Positions 36,698-47,096 of a DNA stretch of 64,000 bases are shown here, piece after piece. The first letter of the stretch is position 1. The number at the start of each line of letters is the position of its first letter. The translations under genes were made by a program, and so were the position numbers. Source of the DNA: Streptomyces sp. V4I8 (GTDB lineage: Bacteria; Actinomycetota; Actinomycetes; Streptomycetales; Streptomycetaceae); NCBI RefSeq assembly GCF_041261225.1, contig NZ_JBGCCN010000003.1, positions 124,001 to 188,000 of the forward strand, in the 5' to 3' direction. Under the pieces are notes generated by a model, which ran no database searches, had not been told where the DNA came from, and saw only the letters and a list, made by a program, of their open reading frames with translations.

Positions 36698-36770
36698 CAA
36701 CCCGGCCCATCTGTTCCGACGTCGAGGACGCGCGTGCGGCGGAGCCACCTCAGTGAAGGGCATGGTGGAG

Positions 36771-39593
36771 TCACCGGCGCTTCCTGGAGGCTCTGCCGCG
36801 GCCCGAGGTGCGGGTGGGGGGCTGGTTCCGCGCACCCGCCAGGGCGGGCGCCTGGTCATCCGTCCGGTGGCCTGGACGAGACCGCGTCCGCCCGGAGCTC
36901 CCCTTGACGGTGGCCTGCGCTCGCTTGGCCAGGACCCGCCTCTTGAGGGCCCGCATCTCCGGCTCGCGCTCCTTCAAGTCGGCGACGATCGGCGTGGCGA
37001 TGAAGATGGAGGAGTACGCGCCGGCCGCGAGGCCGACGAACAGGGACAAGGAGATGTCCTTCAGTGTGCCCGTACCAAGGAACCCGCCACCGATGAACAG
37101 AAGGCCGGCCACCGGGAGCAGGGCGACCACGGTGGTGTTGATGGAGCGGACCAGCGTGCCGTTGATCGACCGATTGGCGATCTCGCCATAGGTGAACTGG
37201 GCCTGTCCGGTGATGTCCTTCGTCTGTTCCTTGAGACTGTCGAAGACAACGACCGTGTCGTACAGCGAGTATCCGAGGATCGTCAGCAGACCGATCACAG
37301 TGCCGGGCGTCGCCTCGAACCCGACCAAGGCATAGATGCCGATCGTGATGGTGATGTCGTGAATGAGAGCGACGAGAGCCGCGACCGCCATGCGCCACTC
37401 GAACGTGATCGCCAGATAGATCACCACGAGGACCATGAAGATGCCAAGGCCCTGCCAGGCTTTGTTGGCGATCTCTTCGCCCCAGCTCGGGCCGACCAGG
37501 TCTGCTGCCAGCCGCTCCGGGTCGAGGTTGAGGTCCTCGGCCAGTTCCTGCTTGATCTGGTCGGATGAGTCGGTGTCGATGCCGGCGATCTGGATGCGCA
37601 GACTGCCGTTGCCCAGCTTTTGCACGATGGCCTCATGGCCGGAGGCGTCATGCGCGTATTCCTCCGCCTTCGCGACCGACGTGCTGATCTTTGCCGGCGT
37701 CGTGAAGACCGCTCCGCCCTGGAATTCGATGCCCATGTTCAGGCCGCGCACCGCCAAGCCGGCGATGGCCAAGAGGGTGATCAGGACGGAGAGGCCGTAC
37801 CAGATCTTGCGCTTGCCTACGAAGTCGTAGCTGATCTCGCCGCGATGCAGCCGAGCACCGAGGCCGCGGAGTCCCGACCCCTGCTCATCTCTTCTTCGTC
37901 CGCCGCGACGGCCGGAGCGGCGCAGTGGCGGCTTGGCGCCCAGGCTCTTCGGGTCGAGACCGGACCACTTGTGGCCATGCGCGAAGAACGGGCGGCGGGC
38001 CAGGCGTGTCATCAACGGCTTGGTGAAGTAGAAGACGACGATCACGTCGAGCAGGGTGGTCAGGCCGAGCGTGAAGGCGAAGCCCTTCACCTTGCCGACG
38101 GTCACGGTGAACAGCACGGCGGCGGCGAGGAACGACACGAAGTCGGAGACCAGGATGGTGCGCCGGGCGCGCGGCCAGGCCCGCTCGATCGCGGGGTACA
38201 GCGAGCGGCCCTCGCGGATCTCGTCCCGGATGCGCTCGAAGTACACAATGAATGAGTCCGCGGTGATCCCGATGGCGACGATGGCGCCGCAGACGGCCGG
38301 CAGGTTCAGTGCGAAACCGATGGCCGGGCCGAGCAGCGACATGATCGCGTAGGTGAGGACGGCGGAGACGGCCAGGGAGGCCAGGGCCACAACCGACAGG
38401 CCTCGGTAGTAGACCAGCAGGTAGATCACGACCAGGGCGAACCCGATGGCGCCGGCGAGCAGTCCGGCGTGCAGCTGCGCACCGCCGAGGGCGGCGGTCA
38501 CCGTGGTGACGGTCTCTTCCTTGAACGACAGCGGCAGGGCGCCGTACGACAGCATGTTGGCGAGATTGAGTGCCTCCTGCTGTGTGAAGCTGCCGGAGAT
38601 TTCCGCCTGGCCCCCCGCGATGGCCGTCCGCACATACGGGCTGGAGACGACCTGGCCGTCGAGGACGATGCCGAACTGATTCTGCGGTTGCTGCTTGGTG
38701 GCCAGTTCGCCGGTGATGTCGGCGAACTTCTTCGATCCGCTGGAAGTGAAGGTCATCTGGACCTGCCACCCGGCGGCACCTTGGATGTCGTAGACCGCTT
38801 GGGCCTTCTTCACCTCGGTGCCATCGATGGCAGCCGGACCGAGCAGGTACTTGTACCAGACCTTGTTGATCTCACCGCAGGCCAGGGTGGGCTCGCCGGG
38901 CTTGGCGTGCTCGCCGGCCTTGGCGCGCTCGGCGGACTTGGCGCAGTCCAGGGCCGCGTACCGAGTCCGCATGTCGGATGCCGTGGTCGAGTCGCCCGTG
39001 CGGGCGGAGGGGGTGACCGACGGCTGGGAGCTGTTCCGGTCTGCTGCGCCGGGCCCGCGGTCCCTCGCGGTGCCGGAGGCAGCGGGAGATGCCTTGTGTC
39101 TGGGCGCGGCGCCCACCGACGGGCCCCTGCCTCCTTGGGAGGAGACTCCGCCACGGGGGGACGCGCTCGGTGACGGGCGCGCTGAGGTGCTGCTGGGCTC
39201 GCTGGTCAGGACCGGGCGGAAGTACAGCTTGGCGGTGGTGCCGACCTGTTGCCGGGCCTCCTTGGAGTTCGTGCCCTTGGGGATGTTCACGATGATGTGG
39301 TCGGTCCCCTGGGTCTGCACCTCCGCCTCGGAGACACCTAAGCCATTGACGCGGCGGTTCATGATGTCGACCGCGGTGTCCATGTTGGTCTTGTTGATCG
39401 CCGACCCCTGGTCGGCTCTTGCCTTGAGCGTGATGCTCGTACCGCCGACAAGGTCGATTCCGAGACGGGGAGTGGTGTTTTCGGAGGCGAGCATTCCTCC
39501 CGTCATCGCCACGAGGGCGATCAGAATGAGGGCAAGCGAGTGCCCTCGCCTTCTCTGCGCGCCCGCTCTCCGGCCCTTCTTAGGTACTGCCAC
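36771..39593 (-). CDS. secDF: SecD-SecF fusion, protein export membrane protein
   Basis: The GTG at 39593 has GAGGGAG 8 bases upstream and gives VAVPKKGRRAGAQRRRGHSL, as in Streptomyces SecD. The SecD half has TM1, RLGIDLVGGTSITLKA, DIMNRRVNGLGVSEAEVQTQ, a long Ser/Pro/Arg-rich insert (~140-210), the P1 fold and five helices with ADSFIVYFERIRDEIREG. The SecF half starts RGEISYDFVGKRKIWYGLSV and has GIEFQGGAVF, VIGLLTILGYSLYDTVVVFD and the NRTINGTL-like NRSINGTLVRSINTTVV. A basic tail ends the 940-residue chain. SecDF uses proton flow to pull proteins out of SecYEG. Streptomyces also has core secD/secF genes, so this is probably an extra copy. Confidence 0.88.
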   Translation of the reverse strand: MAVPKKGRRAGAQRRRGHSLALILIALVAMTGGMLASENTTPRLGIDLVGGTSITLKARADQGSAINKTNMDTAVDIMNRRVNGLGVSEAEVQTQGTDHIIVNIPKGTNSKEARQQVGTTAKLYFRPVLTSEPSSTSARPSPSASPRGGVSSQGGRGPSVGAAPRHKASPAASGTARDRGPGAADRNSSQPSVTPSARTGDSTTASDMRTRYAALDCAKSAERAKAGEHAKPGEPTLACGEINKVWYKYLLGPAAIDGTEVKKAQAVYDIQGAAGWQVQMTFTSSGSKKFADITGELATKQQPQNQFGIVLDGQVVSSPYVRTAIAGGQAEISGSFTQQEALNLANMLSYGALPLSFKEETVTTVTAALGGAQLHAGLLAGAIGFALVVIYLLVYYRGLSVVALASLAVSAVLTYAIMSLLGPAIGFALNLPAVCGAIVAIGITADSFIVYFERIRDEIREGRSLYPAIERAWPRARRTILVSDFVSFLAAAVLFTVTVGKVKGFAFTLGLTTLLDVIVVFYFTKPLMTRLARRPFFAHGHKWSGLDPKSLGAKPPLRRSGRRGGRRRDEQGSGLRGLGARLHRGEISYDFVGKRKIWYGLSVLITLLAIAGLAVRGLNMGIEFQGGAVFTTPAKISTSVAKAEEYAHDASGHEAIVQKLGNGSLRIQIAGIDTDSSDQIKQELAEDLNLDPERLAADLVGPSWGEEIANKAWQGLGIFMVLVVIYLAITFEWRMAVAALVALIHDITITIGIYALVGFEATPGTVIGLLTILGYSLYDTVVVFDSLKEQTKDITGQAQFTYGEIANRSINGTLVRSINTTVVALLPVAGLLFIGGGFLGTGTLKDISLSLFVGLAAGAYSSIFIATPIVADLKEREPEMRALKRRVLAKRAQATVKGSSGRTRSRPGHRTDDQAPALAGARNQPPTRTSGRGRASRKRR

Positions 39594-39871
39594 CGTTTGT
39601 ACTCCCTCTCGGGCCGCCCCACGCTTGACGGGCGCGCCGACCATGACCTGGGGCCGCGTTTCGACGACATAACTTGCTCACCCGCCACCCCGGCGGGCCC
39701 TGCCCTGGCCGCTGCCGGTTTGGTCGCGGCCCCGTGTGTGAGAAAGGCGAATTCTGCCCCCCGTTCCCAGGTGCCCGCGGCCCGAACACCCTTGCCCCAG
39801 ATTCTCACTGCATGCGGCAGAGCCGTCCGTCGCTCATGCCGAAAGTGGCTCTCACTCTCACCGAAGAGCCT

Positions 39872-40300
39872 TCACTCCCGCTGAACCGGGCCGTCCCTCA
39901 TGACCGAATCCAAACTCCTCTCAAGTGCCCCACCGACGTCCTCTTTTCCTGGGGCGACCAGGGCATACGAGCACCGCAGGAAGCGTGCGAGGACGGCAGT
40001 TCTGAACTGGACAGGAAGTATCTCTCCGGCGGAGTGGAACTCCAGAACCGTGCCCGAGGGACAACACGACCATATGCGGACGCTCCCGCTTCCAGCGTCC
40101 TTGTTCAAGCCCTCCGACAGCAAGTCCCTGGCGAAAACCCACGTCCTCGGCCAGCCTCCCCGGGTCGCCTCGGCGGGCAGGATGACCTGGACCGCCAGGG
40201 GGTCCGTCGACGAATAGCGGAGGGCGGCCCGGAACGGAACTGGCTTGTCCCGTAAGGCAATGATCCGGACTTCAGCTACCTGCGTGAAGGTGACGTCCAT
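39872..40300 (-). CDS. ssgA-like: SsgA-like protein (SALP)
   Basis: The ATG at 40300 follows AGAGG and gives a 142-residue protein, the usual SALP size. Motifs: VPFRAALRYSSTDPLAVQVI, TWVFARDLLSEGLNKDAGSG, DVRIWP-like SVRIWSCCPSGTVLEFHSAG, and ARFLRCSYALVAPGKED. SALPs, found only in morphologically complex actinomycetes, guide septum placement, peptidoglycan steps and spore release. This copy is divergent in the central strand. It is a stand-alone gene. Confidence 0.85.
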   Translation of the reverse strand: MDVTFTQVAEVRIIALRDKPVPFRAALRYSSTDPLAVQVILPAEATRGGWPRTWVFARDLLSEGLNKDAGSGSVRIWSCCPSGTVLEFHSAGEILPVQFRTAVLARFLRCSYALVAPGKEDVGGALERSLDSVMRDGPVQRE

Positions 40301-42593
40301 GACAAGCCTCTGCATTGTGTTTCGGGGTGAGCCGATACTCCGGTTTCCCCTACGACCCGGCACGACACTGATTCGCTACGCGAGTTTCAGCCGCCTCTTT
40401 TATGAGATGCATCACAGCTCTCCTGCTCAGCGCTACGACAGATCAACCGAACCATCTTTAATGATTAGTTGAACAACATCCCGGCTGGCTGACCTTACTG
40501 GCTGCCCGACAAGCGCGATCACCGGTTACCGTCCCCTACTGACCTATACTCAAACTGCCACAGCTGGGGCAGACTTGCATTCGATTCGGCAAAATCCTCC
40601 TCCTGGGGAAGCCACCATCTCGACCGCGGGCCACGCTCAACAGCCAGAAAGACGCCGAAAATACCGCCTCGCGATCGGTCCCGCACGGCGCGACACGTTG
40701 GCCAAATGCCTGGCGAATAGGGCCACTTGAGGAAAGCGGGAAGGCTGGCGATTCCATCGGTCTGCCGTTGGGATACTCGTCCGCCGAGCCCTGGTGACTG
40801 CGCGATGATGCACTTGCCACCCGTGAAGCCAGACCCTACGAACTCACTGGCCGAACGGAAAGACGCGGCCCGGCTCAACCACCGCCGCCGGCGTGCGCAT
40901 GCTCGTACCCTGTGCGCGCCCAGCGCGCCGTCGTGGTCGAGGCGACCGCCTTGGAGTGGTTGGGCCTGTCGGTACCGGCTTCGCGCACGCACCCGGGCTG
41001 CGCGGCGTCCGCCGTACCACCTGTGAACGGAGCCGCGTGGCCGGAGAGCGTCTTGGTCCCGCTGTCGGCCGTCTTGACGAGGCGCCCGGCCGCCGCTGTC
41101 CTCACCGCCGCATGCCTGGTGGCAGCCCAGTCCGCGAGGGCGACTGTCCTGGCCGGCTACTGGCTGTAGCTGGCGCTGGCCCCCCTCGCCGTTTCGCATT
41201 CGCTGACTGAGATGGCGCCACACCGCTGAGGCCCGGCGCTGGGACCTGCACTTGAGTTGCGTACCCGTTCAAGCCGTACATGATCCGCGCGGCATGGCAG
41301 ACCGCACTCAGGCCTCCGTCAAGAACCCCCGGCCGAGCCTCGACGGTCTTGAGTTCTCCTACCGCGACTGCCACGACGGATCGGCGACCGGCTGCAAACG
41401 ATCTTTCACGAACTGGCGGCTCCCCGACCTCGCCATGGCGCCGGCATCTACTACGTGGTGGGCGTCTACCGCTGCGTGGAGCACACACCGGACGCGCGCG
41501 CCGATCCGCGCCGCCGGGCGGACAGCCACAGTCCAGGCAGTAAGGCCCGCCGACTTGCCTCGGCCGCAGCAAGGTCCGCCGCGTTCTGCCCGACCACGAA
41601 GGGTCTACTACGGGCAGAACGCGTGAGCGACCCCAGCCCATTATCACCCAAACCGACCTCAAACCGATAGATTATTCTGCACCGCGGCAAACAGCTCGAC
41701 AAGCCGTTTCAGAGCGCCATGCGACAAGGACTGATGGCGTGACACGGCGTCATATCCTCGTCCGCGCAGACTCCGATATGCGGGACTGGGCCTGACTACA
41801 CCCTTTCCTCCGCAGGGTCCCCGTATCCCTCCGACTCTGGAGATACGGGGACCTGGCGGTAGTCACCGCTGTCGTGAGCACTCGCATGTCAGGGGATACT
41901 CCACCGCGCGACGTCCTGACCTGCATAACCCGCAGCGTCACCCGTTCCTGCCCGCGGACACGGCGATGCCCCGGGTCGCTCGGGAGGCCCGGGGCACCGC
42001 TTCTTCGGCCGGTCCGCGACTGGGGAAACGCGCCACCGGCCAATCCAGTATTAAGGCCACACCACGGCGGCGCATTTCAGTCGCGGCCGTGAGGCAACAC
42101 AGGATTCAACACTCTCACGTACCCGGCAGCGCAACTGTCTTCCCTCGCGGAGCACATTGCCGATCTACTGAGGCAAGCCGGGACTCCCGGACTGCACTGT
42201 CCCAGGGAACTCCCCCTCCCAGGGACTGCCGGTGCGCCGCCATGTACGTCCCACTCCCCCTGCGGGACAACACCCTCAAACATGGCGACGCACCGGCCCG
42301 CACAGAGACCACAGGCACCGGAGCCACCTGGGCATTCCAATTGCCGCCCGTCCTTCGGACCACGCCCGCTGTCAGTGCCGGCAGGGTTGCTCGTTGTTCG
42401 GCCCGGTGTTCCGGGTGATCACGACAATGGTGATGCACCGCACATGAGTAGCGAGGCTTTCCCCGTATCAATCGCCCGTCTCATCGTGTCGTAAAGCTGC
42501 AGGGACCACACCGGTCAAGGCTGAGACAGGAACCGCACTCCCCATGGACCTCCACAAGCAACCCGCCGACGCCCGACTGATCACCTTGCGGGC
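40301..42593. other. 2.3-kb stretch without a supported gene
   Basis: Several open frames exist on both strands, but none has a recognisable domain, and frames break often. Around 41420-41500 (+) RLPDLAHGAGIYYVVGVYRC can be read only by combining frames, so it may be a dead gene. The first 200 bases after 40300 are A/T-richer and should hold the ssgA-like promoter. Confidence 0.35.
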
Positions 42594-43328
42594 ATGGCGA
42601 TGACGCGTGGGCAGCAGGCCCGGCAGACGGTCGTGGCCGAGGTTGAACAGACCCTGACGTGCGCGTTCCCGGGGTGCACGCGGCCGCGGACGCCCAAGGG
42701 CCCAGGCACTCCGGGCCGGACTCCCAAGTACTGCAGGGATCCGCACCACAACGCCATGACCGCGTACCAGGCCAGGAAGAACACCGCCGCGGGCGCCGCA
42801 GACCAGGCGATCAGGGAACTGGAAGAGGCCAGGGCGCGGTTCGAGGCCGAGACCAGGCGGATCACGCGAGACGCACAGGCCGCAGTCGACCGCGCCCAGA
42901 CCGAGGCCGAGCGCCGTGTCGCGGAGATACAGCAGCGCCTCCAAGCGGAGCGGGAAAAGGTCCTTGAGGCCAAGGCCGAGGCTGTACGCAACAGCGAGCA
43001 TGCCCGTATCGCCGAGGAGCGCGCCCAGTATGCCGAGGCGGCCGCTCGCCGTGCCGCCGACCACGCCGATGCCCACCTCCAGGCCGCCGAGACCATCCGT
43101 CAGGAACTCCATGACGAGCTGCAGCGCGTACGCGAGGATGCCGAGAGCTATCGCAGCCGTGTCCACGGCTTGGAAACCAAGGTAGATGACCTGCGCGAAC
43201 AGCTCGACCAGGCCCGTGACAAGGCACGGTCCGCCGAAGATCGGGCCAGAGTCGCCGAGCTCCAGCTGCGGGGCCAGTCAAGCAAGGCATTGCCGTGGCC
43301 GCCCGCGGTTTCCCTCGCGAAGCGGTGA
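42594..43328 (+). CDS. Long coiled-coil protein with N-terminal Cys motif
   Basis: The 244-residue protein begins MAMTRGQQARQTVVAEVEQT. A short zinc-finger-like segment follows (TCAFPGCTRPR ... PKYCRDPHH). Residues ~65-230 are a continuous heptad-rich helix full of A, E, R and Q (RFEAETRRITRDAQAAVDRA, EVRNSEHARIAEERAQ-like). The layout recalls KfrA-like and other plasmid-borne coiled-coil DNA-binding proteins, but no HTH is seen. It could help DNA segregation or nucleoid structure; this is a guess. Confidence 0.6.
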   Translation: MAMTRGQQARQTVVAEVEQTLTCAFPGCTRPRTPKGPGTPGRTPKYCRDPHHNAMTAYQARKNTAAGAADQAIRELEEARARFEAETRRITRDAQAAVDRAQTEAERRVAEIQQRLQAEREKVLEAKAEAVRNSEHARIAEERAQYAEAAARRAADHADAHLQAAETIRQELHDELQRVREDAESYRSRVHGLETKVDDLREQLDQARDKARSAEDRARVAELQLRGQSSKALPWPPAVSLAKR

Positions 43329-43677
43329 CTTCCTGGCTGGGCGCCAGCCCCATGAGTCCCTGGTGCGGGGTTCCGCGCAGCCGCTCCGGCTCGGATCACC
43401 AGCAGCGGCGTACTCCCCACACGTGTTCGGCACCGTGCAGGCAGGCGGCCGCAGCGGAGTGAGGCGGGAGGACGGGCCGGGCGGCGCGGTCGGCGTAGGC
43501 CCTCGTACCGAGGGCGTGTTTCCACACGTGGACCATGCGCGTCATCACCTGTCTTCCGGCATGCCATTGAGGTGATTGCGTGGTGCCGGTCCCGGTCCTG
43601 GGTTGAGCTGCCAGGCCGATGGGTTGTCCTTACGCTGCTTCAAAGGACGGGGGCGGGTGGAAGCGGGGAGGTTGGCG
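43329..43677. other. Intergenic, no supported gene
   Basis: The stretch lies between two plus-strand genes. No motif is evident; the promoter of the peptidase gene is expected near its 3' end. Confidence 0.35.
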
Positions 43678-45258
43678 GTGCCAGAACACGGACGGCCAGT
43701 GTCAAGGAGGCTACCGCGGTTATCCCGGGCGGCGGCGAGTGCTGCGGCAGTTCTGCTTCTTGCGCTGGTCAGTGCCTGCGACGCCGACAAACACGGGGGC
43801 AGCCAGGCGGACGGCGTGGGTGAGCTGGCTGCGCAGAAGCCTCACTGGCAGAGCTGTCCCGCTCAGACGGCAGAATCGACCCGGCCTGCCAATGACACCG
43901 AGTGGGAATGCGCCGCGGTGAAGGTGCCAGTGGATTGGTCCGACCCGGGCGGGGAGCGCATGGAACTGGCGCTCATCCGGGCCCGGGCCTCCGGACCCGG
44001 GCACAGAATCGGCTCGCTCATCTTCAACTTCGGTGGTCCAGGTGACCCCGGGGTGACCATGCTGCCGGCGGCCGTGCAGACGTATCAGGATTTCGAGGAA
44101 CTCCGCACCCGCTACGACCTGGTCAGCTTCGACCCCCGGGGTACCGGCAGCAGCCGCCCGGTCCGCTGCCTGGACGACTCCGCCCGCGACGAGGCTTCCG
44201 CCGCTGACAGCACACCCGACACTCCGGCCGAGCAAGCCGCACTCCTGCGCGTGGCACGTGCGACCACCCGGGCCTGCGCCAAGAACTCGGGACCGATGCT
44301 TGCGCACGTCGGCACCCGCAGCACCGCTCGCGACCTGGACCTGCTGCGCCAGGTCCTCGGCGACGACAGGCTCTCCTATGTGGGCTTCTCGTACGGCACA
44401 GAACTCGGCGCCCTGTACGCCCATCTGTTTCCCGCCCGCGTCGGTCGGATGGTCCTCGACGCCGTCACCAACCCGGCCCAAAACCCCGAACAGAGCGCAC
44501 TCGGACAGGCGAGAGGCTTCCAGCTGGCTCTGCAGAGGTTCATCGCCGACTGCACCGGCAAACAGCCCGCCTGCCCGCTGGGAGATGAGCCTGATCAAGC
44601 TGAACACAAGATCGGGGCCCTGCTGGACGGACTGGAGCACAAGCCCCTCCCCACAACGGATGGCCGCCCCCTCACCCAGACCCGCGCGCTCAACGGCGTC
44701 ATCCAGGCTCTCTACGCGGAAAGCTACTGGCCTCATCTCAGGAGCGGGCTCCAGGCAGCCCTGCGACAGGGCAAGGGGAACATTCTCCTCGCCCTCTCGG
44801 ACGCGCTGACGGGGCGCGACCAGCAGGGCCACTACAGCACCACCCAAGCCGCCGCCACCGCCACCCTCTGCGCCGACACCTCCCACCGCTACACACTCCG
44901 GGACATCACAGACAGCCTGTCCGCCTTCCGCGAAGCCTCACCTGTCTTCGGCCACCACTACGCCTGGACACAGCTGCTGCAATGCACCGGGTGGCCCACC
45001 CGCGGCAGACCCAACGCCCCCGTCACCGCAACGGGTTCCGCTCCCGTCCTCCTCATCTCCACCACCGGCGACCCCGCTACGCCTCATACCAATCTCGCCT
45101 CCATGGCTCGCCAACTCGGCCCGGAGGTGGCCATCCAGATCACCCACCGCGGCAACGGACACACCGCCTACGGCACCAGCTCTTGCGTCACCGACATCGT
45201 CAACAGGTACCTATTGATCGGCACCTCGCCGAAGACTGGCACTACCTGCGACGACTGA
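43678..45258 (+). CDS. Lipoprotein alpha/beta hydrolase, tripeptidyl aminopeptidase type (S33)
   Basis: The GTG at 43678 is preceded by GGGAGG and gives a lipoprotein signal (VLLLALVSAC, lipobox VSAC). The mature enzyme has the S33 layout: FNFGGPGDPGV (oxyanion), VSFDPRGTGSSRPVRC, catalytic Ser in YVGFSYGTELGALYAHLFP, the C-terminal lid TRALNGVIQALYAESYWPHL, Asp in LLISTTGDPATPHTNLASM, and His in THRGNGHTAYG. It matches the SlpD/SlpE and Tap family that trims tripeptides from exported proteins. The 526-residue protein is complete. Confidence 0.88.
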   Translation: MPEHGRPVSRRLPRLSRAAASAAAVLLLALVSACDADKHGGSQADGVGELAAQKPHWQSCPAQTAESTRPANDTEWECAAVKVPVDWSDPGGERMELALIRARASGPGHRIGSLIFNFGGPGDPGVTMLPAAVQTYQDFEELRTRYDLVSFDPRGTGSSRPVRCLDDSARDEASAADSTPDTPAEQAALLRVARATTRACAKNSGPMLAHVGTRSTARDLDLLRQVLGDDRLSYVGFSYGTELGALYAHLFPARVGRMVLDAVTNPAQNPEQSALGQARGFQLALQRFIADCTGKQPACPLGDEPDQAEHKIGALLDGLEHKPLPTTDGRPLTQTRALNGVIQALYAESYWPHLRSGLQAALRQGKGNILLALSDALTGRDQQGHYSTTQAAATATLCADTSHRYTLRDITDSLSAFREASPVFGHHYAWTQLLQCTGWPTRGRPNAPVTATGSAPVLLISTTGDPATPHTNLASMARQLGPEVAIQITHRGNGHTAYGTSSCVTDIVNRYLLIGTSPKTGTTCDD

Positions 45259-45494
45259 CTCACTCCCCATGACGGCAGAAAGTACTACAATCGCGCGACC
45301 GGCAACATCATAGATATAGCCGATTCGCGTCTTATATGCGATGAACGGGAATGGAGAAGCAATTCTTCCGCCTTTCGAGAATGGTGACATTGCATATGCA
45401 TAACTGCCGTCGGAGACTCCTCGCCACGGCATTATCAAGTTGGGGGGCGGGGTGCGATGATCTTGGTGGGGATCGTCGTGGGAGGGGCCTGGCC

Positions 45495-45807
45495 GTGGAG
45501 TCTGAAGCGCCGTCGTACCGGGGGTTCCGGTTCCCGCCGGAGGTGATCGCGCACGCGGTCTGGCTGTACCACCGGTTCAGGCTCAGCCTTCGTGACGTGG
45601 AGGAGCTGCTGTGCGAGCGCGGCATCCAGGTGTCCTATGAGGCGATCCGTCTGTGGTGCGACCGGTTCGGCCCCGCCTACGCCGCGCGGCTGCGCCGCCG
45701 GCAGCCCCGCCCGGGCAACCGGTGGCACCTGGACGAGGTCTTCATCAAGGCCAACGGGAAGATGCGGTACTTGTGGCGTGCGGTGGACCAAGAAGGCAAC
45801 GTCCTGG
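45495..45807 (+). pseudogene. IS6-type transposase, 5' piece
   Basis: It starts at a GTG and reads APSYRGFRFPPEVIAHAVWL, YHRFRLSLRDVEELLCERGI, and RWHLDEVFIKANGKMRYLWR with the first catalytic Asp. It is cut at GNVL by the IS3-A end. An identical stretch occurs at 58926. Confidence 0.85.
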
Positions 45808-45855
45808 GGCCTTCCACCCGAAGGGTGGACACCTGTTTGTTTGTTATGCGGCGAG

Positions 45856-47096
45856 TAGACTGTCGCGGCTAATTTTTGGGATATAGGTGGCGCAGTTTGA
45901 TGCGTGCGTCGTGGGTGGTGAACTGCCAGTCCACCTGACGTTGGTCGGTGTTGGTGGCGTTCTGCCAGGCTGAGAGTTCGGTGTTGAGTGTGTTGAGGTC
46001 GCCGATCCGGCGGTCGAGGCATTGCCTGCTCAGCGCGGCGAGTTCGGTCTCGGCGATGTTGAGCCATGACCCGTGTTTGGGCGTGTGGTGGATCTCGAGG
46101 CGTTGAGTCAGGGCGAATGCCTCTTCTGGTTCGAATGCCTCGTACAGTGAGGCGATGTCGTGGGTGTTGAGGTTGTCCATCACCAGCACCACGGTCTCGG
46201 CTGCTGGGTAGTCCACGCTCAGCAGCTGCTTGACCTGGCCGGCCCAGTCGATCCGGGTCCGCTGGGACAGTGCCTGCACGCGACGCCACCCGCGTAAGGG
46301 TTCGACCCACACGAAGATGGAGCATGTGCCGCAGCGGATGTACTCGCTGTCCTGGCAGGCGTCGTGGCCAGGTCGGGCCGGGAGCGGGCCGCGGGCATGG
46401 TCGAGGAGTTGGTAGGGCTTCTCGTCCATGCACACCACCGGACGTGCCGGGTCATAGGGCCGGGCATAGACGGCCAGCACGTCTTCCATCCGGGCCGCGA
46501 ACTGCGCGTTCGCTCGTGGTGGGATGGTCCAGCACTTCTTCAGGTGAGGACGCAGTTCCGTTTTTTTAAGATCCTCCCGATGGTGGAGTGGTCCAGATCA
46601 GGGATGTCCTCGACCAGCGCGACGTGCTTCTCCAGCAGCCGCAGTGACCACCGTGCATAGCCCTGGGGCGGCTGGGAGCACGCCATCGCGATCAGCCGGG
46701 CTTCGACCTCACCGGTCACCGGCGAGGGCACCGGCGGCAGGTCGCGCCTCTTCCGTGCGATTGTGGCGTGAACATCGCCGCCGGTCTCGGTGAAGCGCTT
46801 GGCGACCAGCCGCAACGTCTCACCAGAGACGCCAAGCCGGGTCGCGATCATCTCCTTGGAATCCACCTCACCCACCGAGGTGTCCAGTGCGAGCAACACT
46901 CCCGCACGCATGATCATCGAGGCTCCACGAACACCCGTCGTGGTCACCCGGACCAACTCCTCGCGGTCCCGCGCAGTCAACCTGACCGGCCACTTCTTCT
47001 GCGAACCCATGACAACAGCCCTGTCTGGCAAAGGGGAAGGAATCTGAGGCACCAACCTCCCAACCAGACACACCAGAACTAAGCAGCGACACACCA
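45856..47096 (-). mobile_element. IS630-Y, inserted near the 3' end of IS3-A
   Basis: The ends share TGTCGC-GCT-A-TT (left TAGACTGTCGCGGCTAATTT; right, inward, TGGTGTGTCGCTGCTTAGTT). CGAG is present on both sides (45852-45855 and 47097-47100). The IS3 sequence is continuous when the element and one CGAG are removed (GGCGAG-TGTCAGGG). A CGAG duplication is unusual for IS630, which normally uses TA. Confidence 0.75.
45869..47010 (-). CDS. IS630-family transposase in two frames (likely -1 frameshift)
   Basis: The first frame starts MGSQKKWPVRLTARDREELV with an HTH (MIATRLGVSGETLRLVAKRF) and runs to STIGRILKKRNCVLT-stop. The second frame starts near 46562 and carries ELRPHLKKCWTIPPRANAQF, VVCMDEKPYQLLDHARG (first Asp), LVMDNLNTHDIASLYEAF (second Asp) and IHHTPKHGSWLNIAETELAA (Glu). 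The frames overlap at a run of seven A (seven T at 46561-46567 on the plus strand). Slipping one base back there gives a full DDE transposase. Such A-runs are known programmed -1 sites. Confidence 0.8.

Noticed and set aside
40519..41223. Open frame of 234 codons
   Set aside because: Low-complexity Arg/Gly sequence, no motif, no start signal.
41102..41662. Open frames on both strands
   Set aside because: No recognisable domain; partial protein-like text needs several frame changes, so at best a dead gene.
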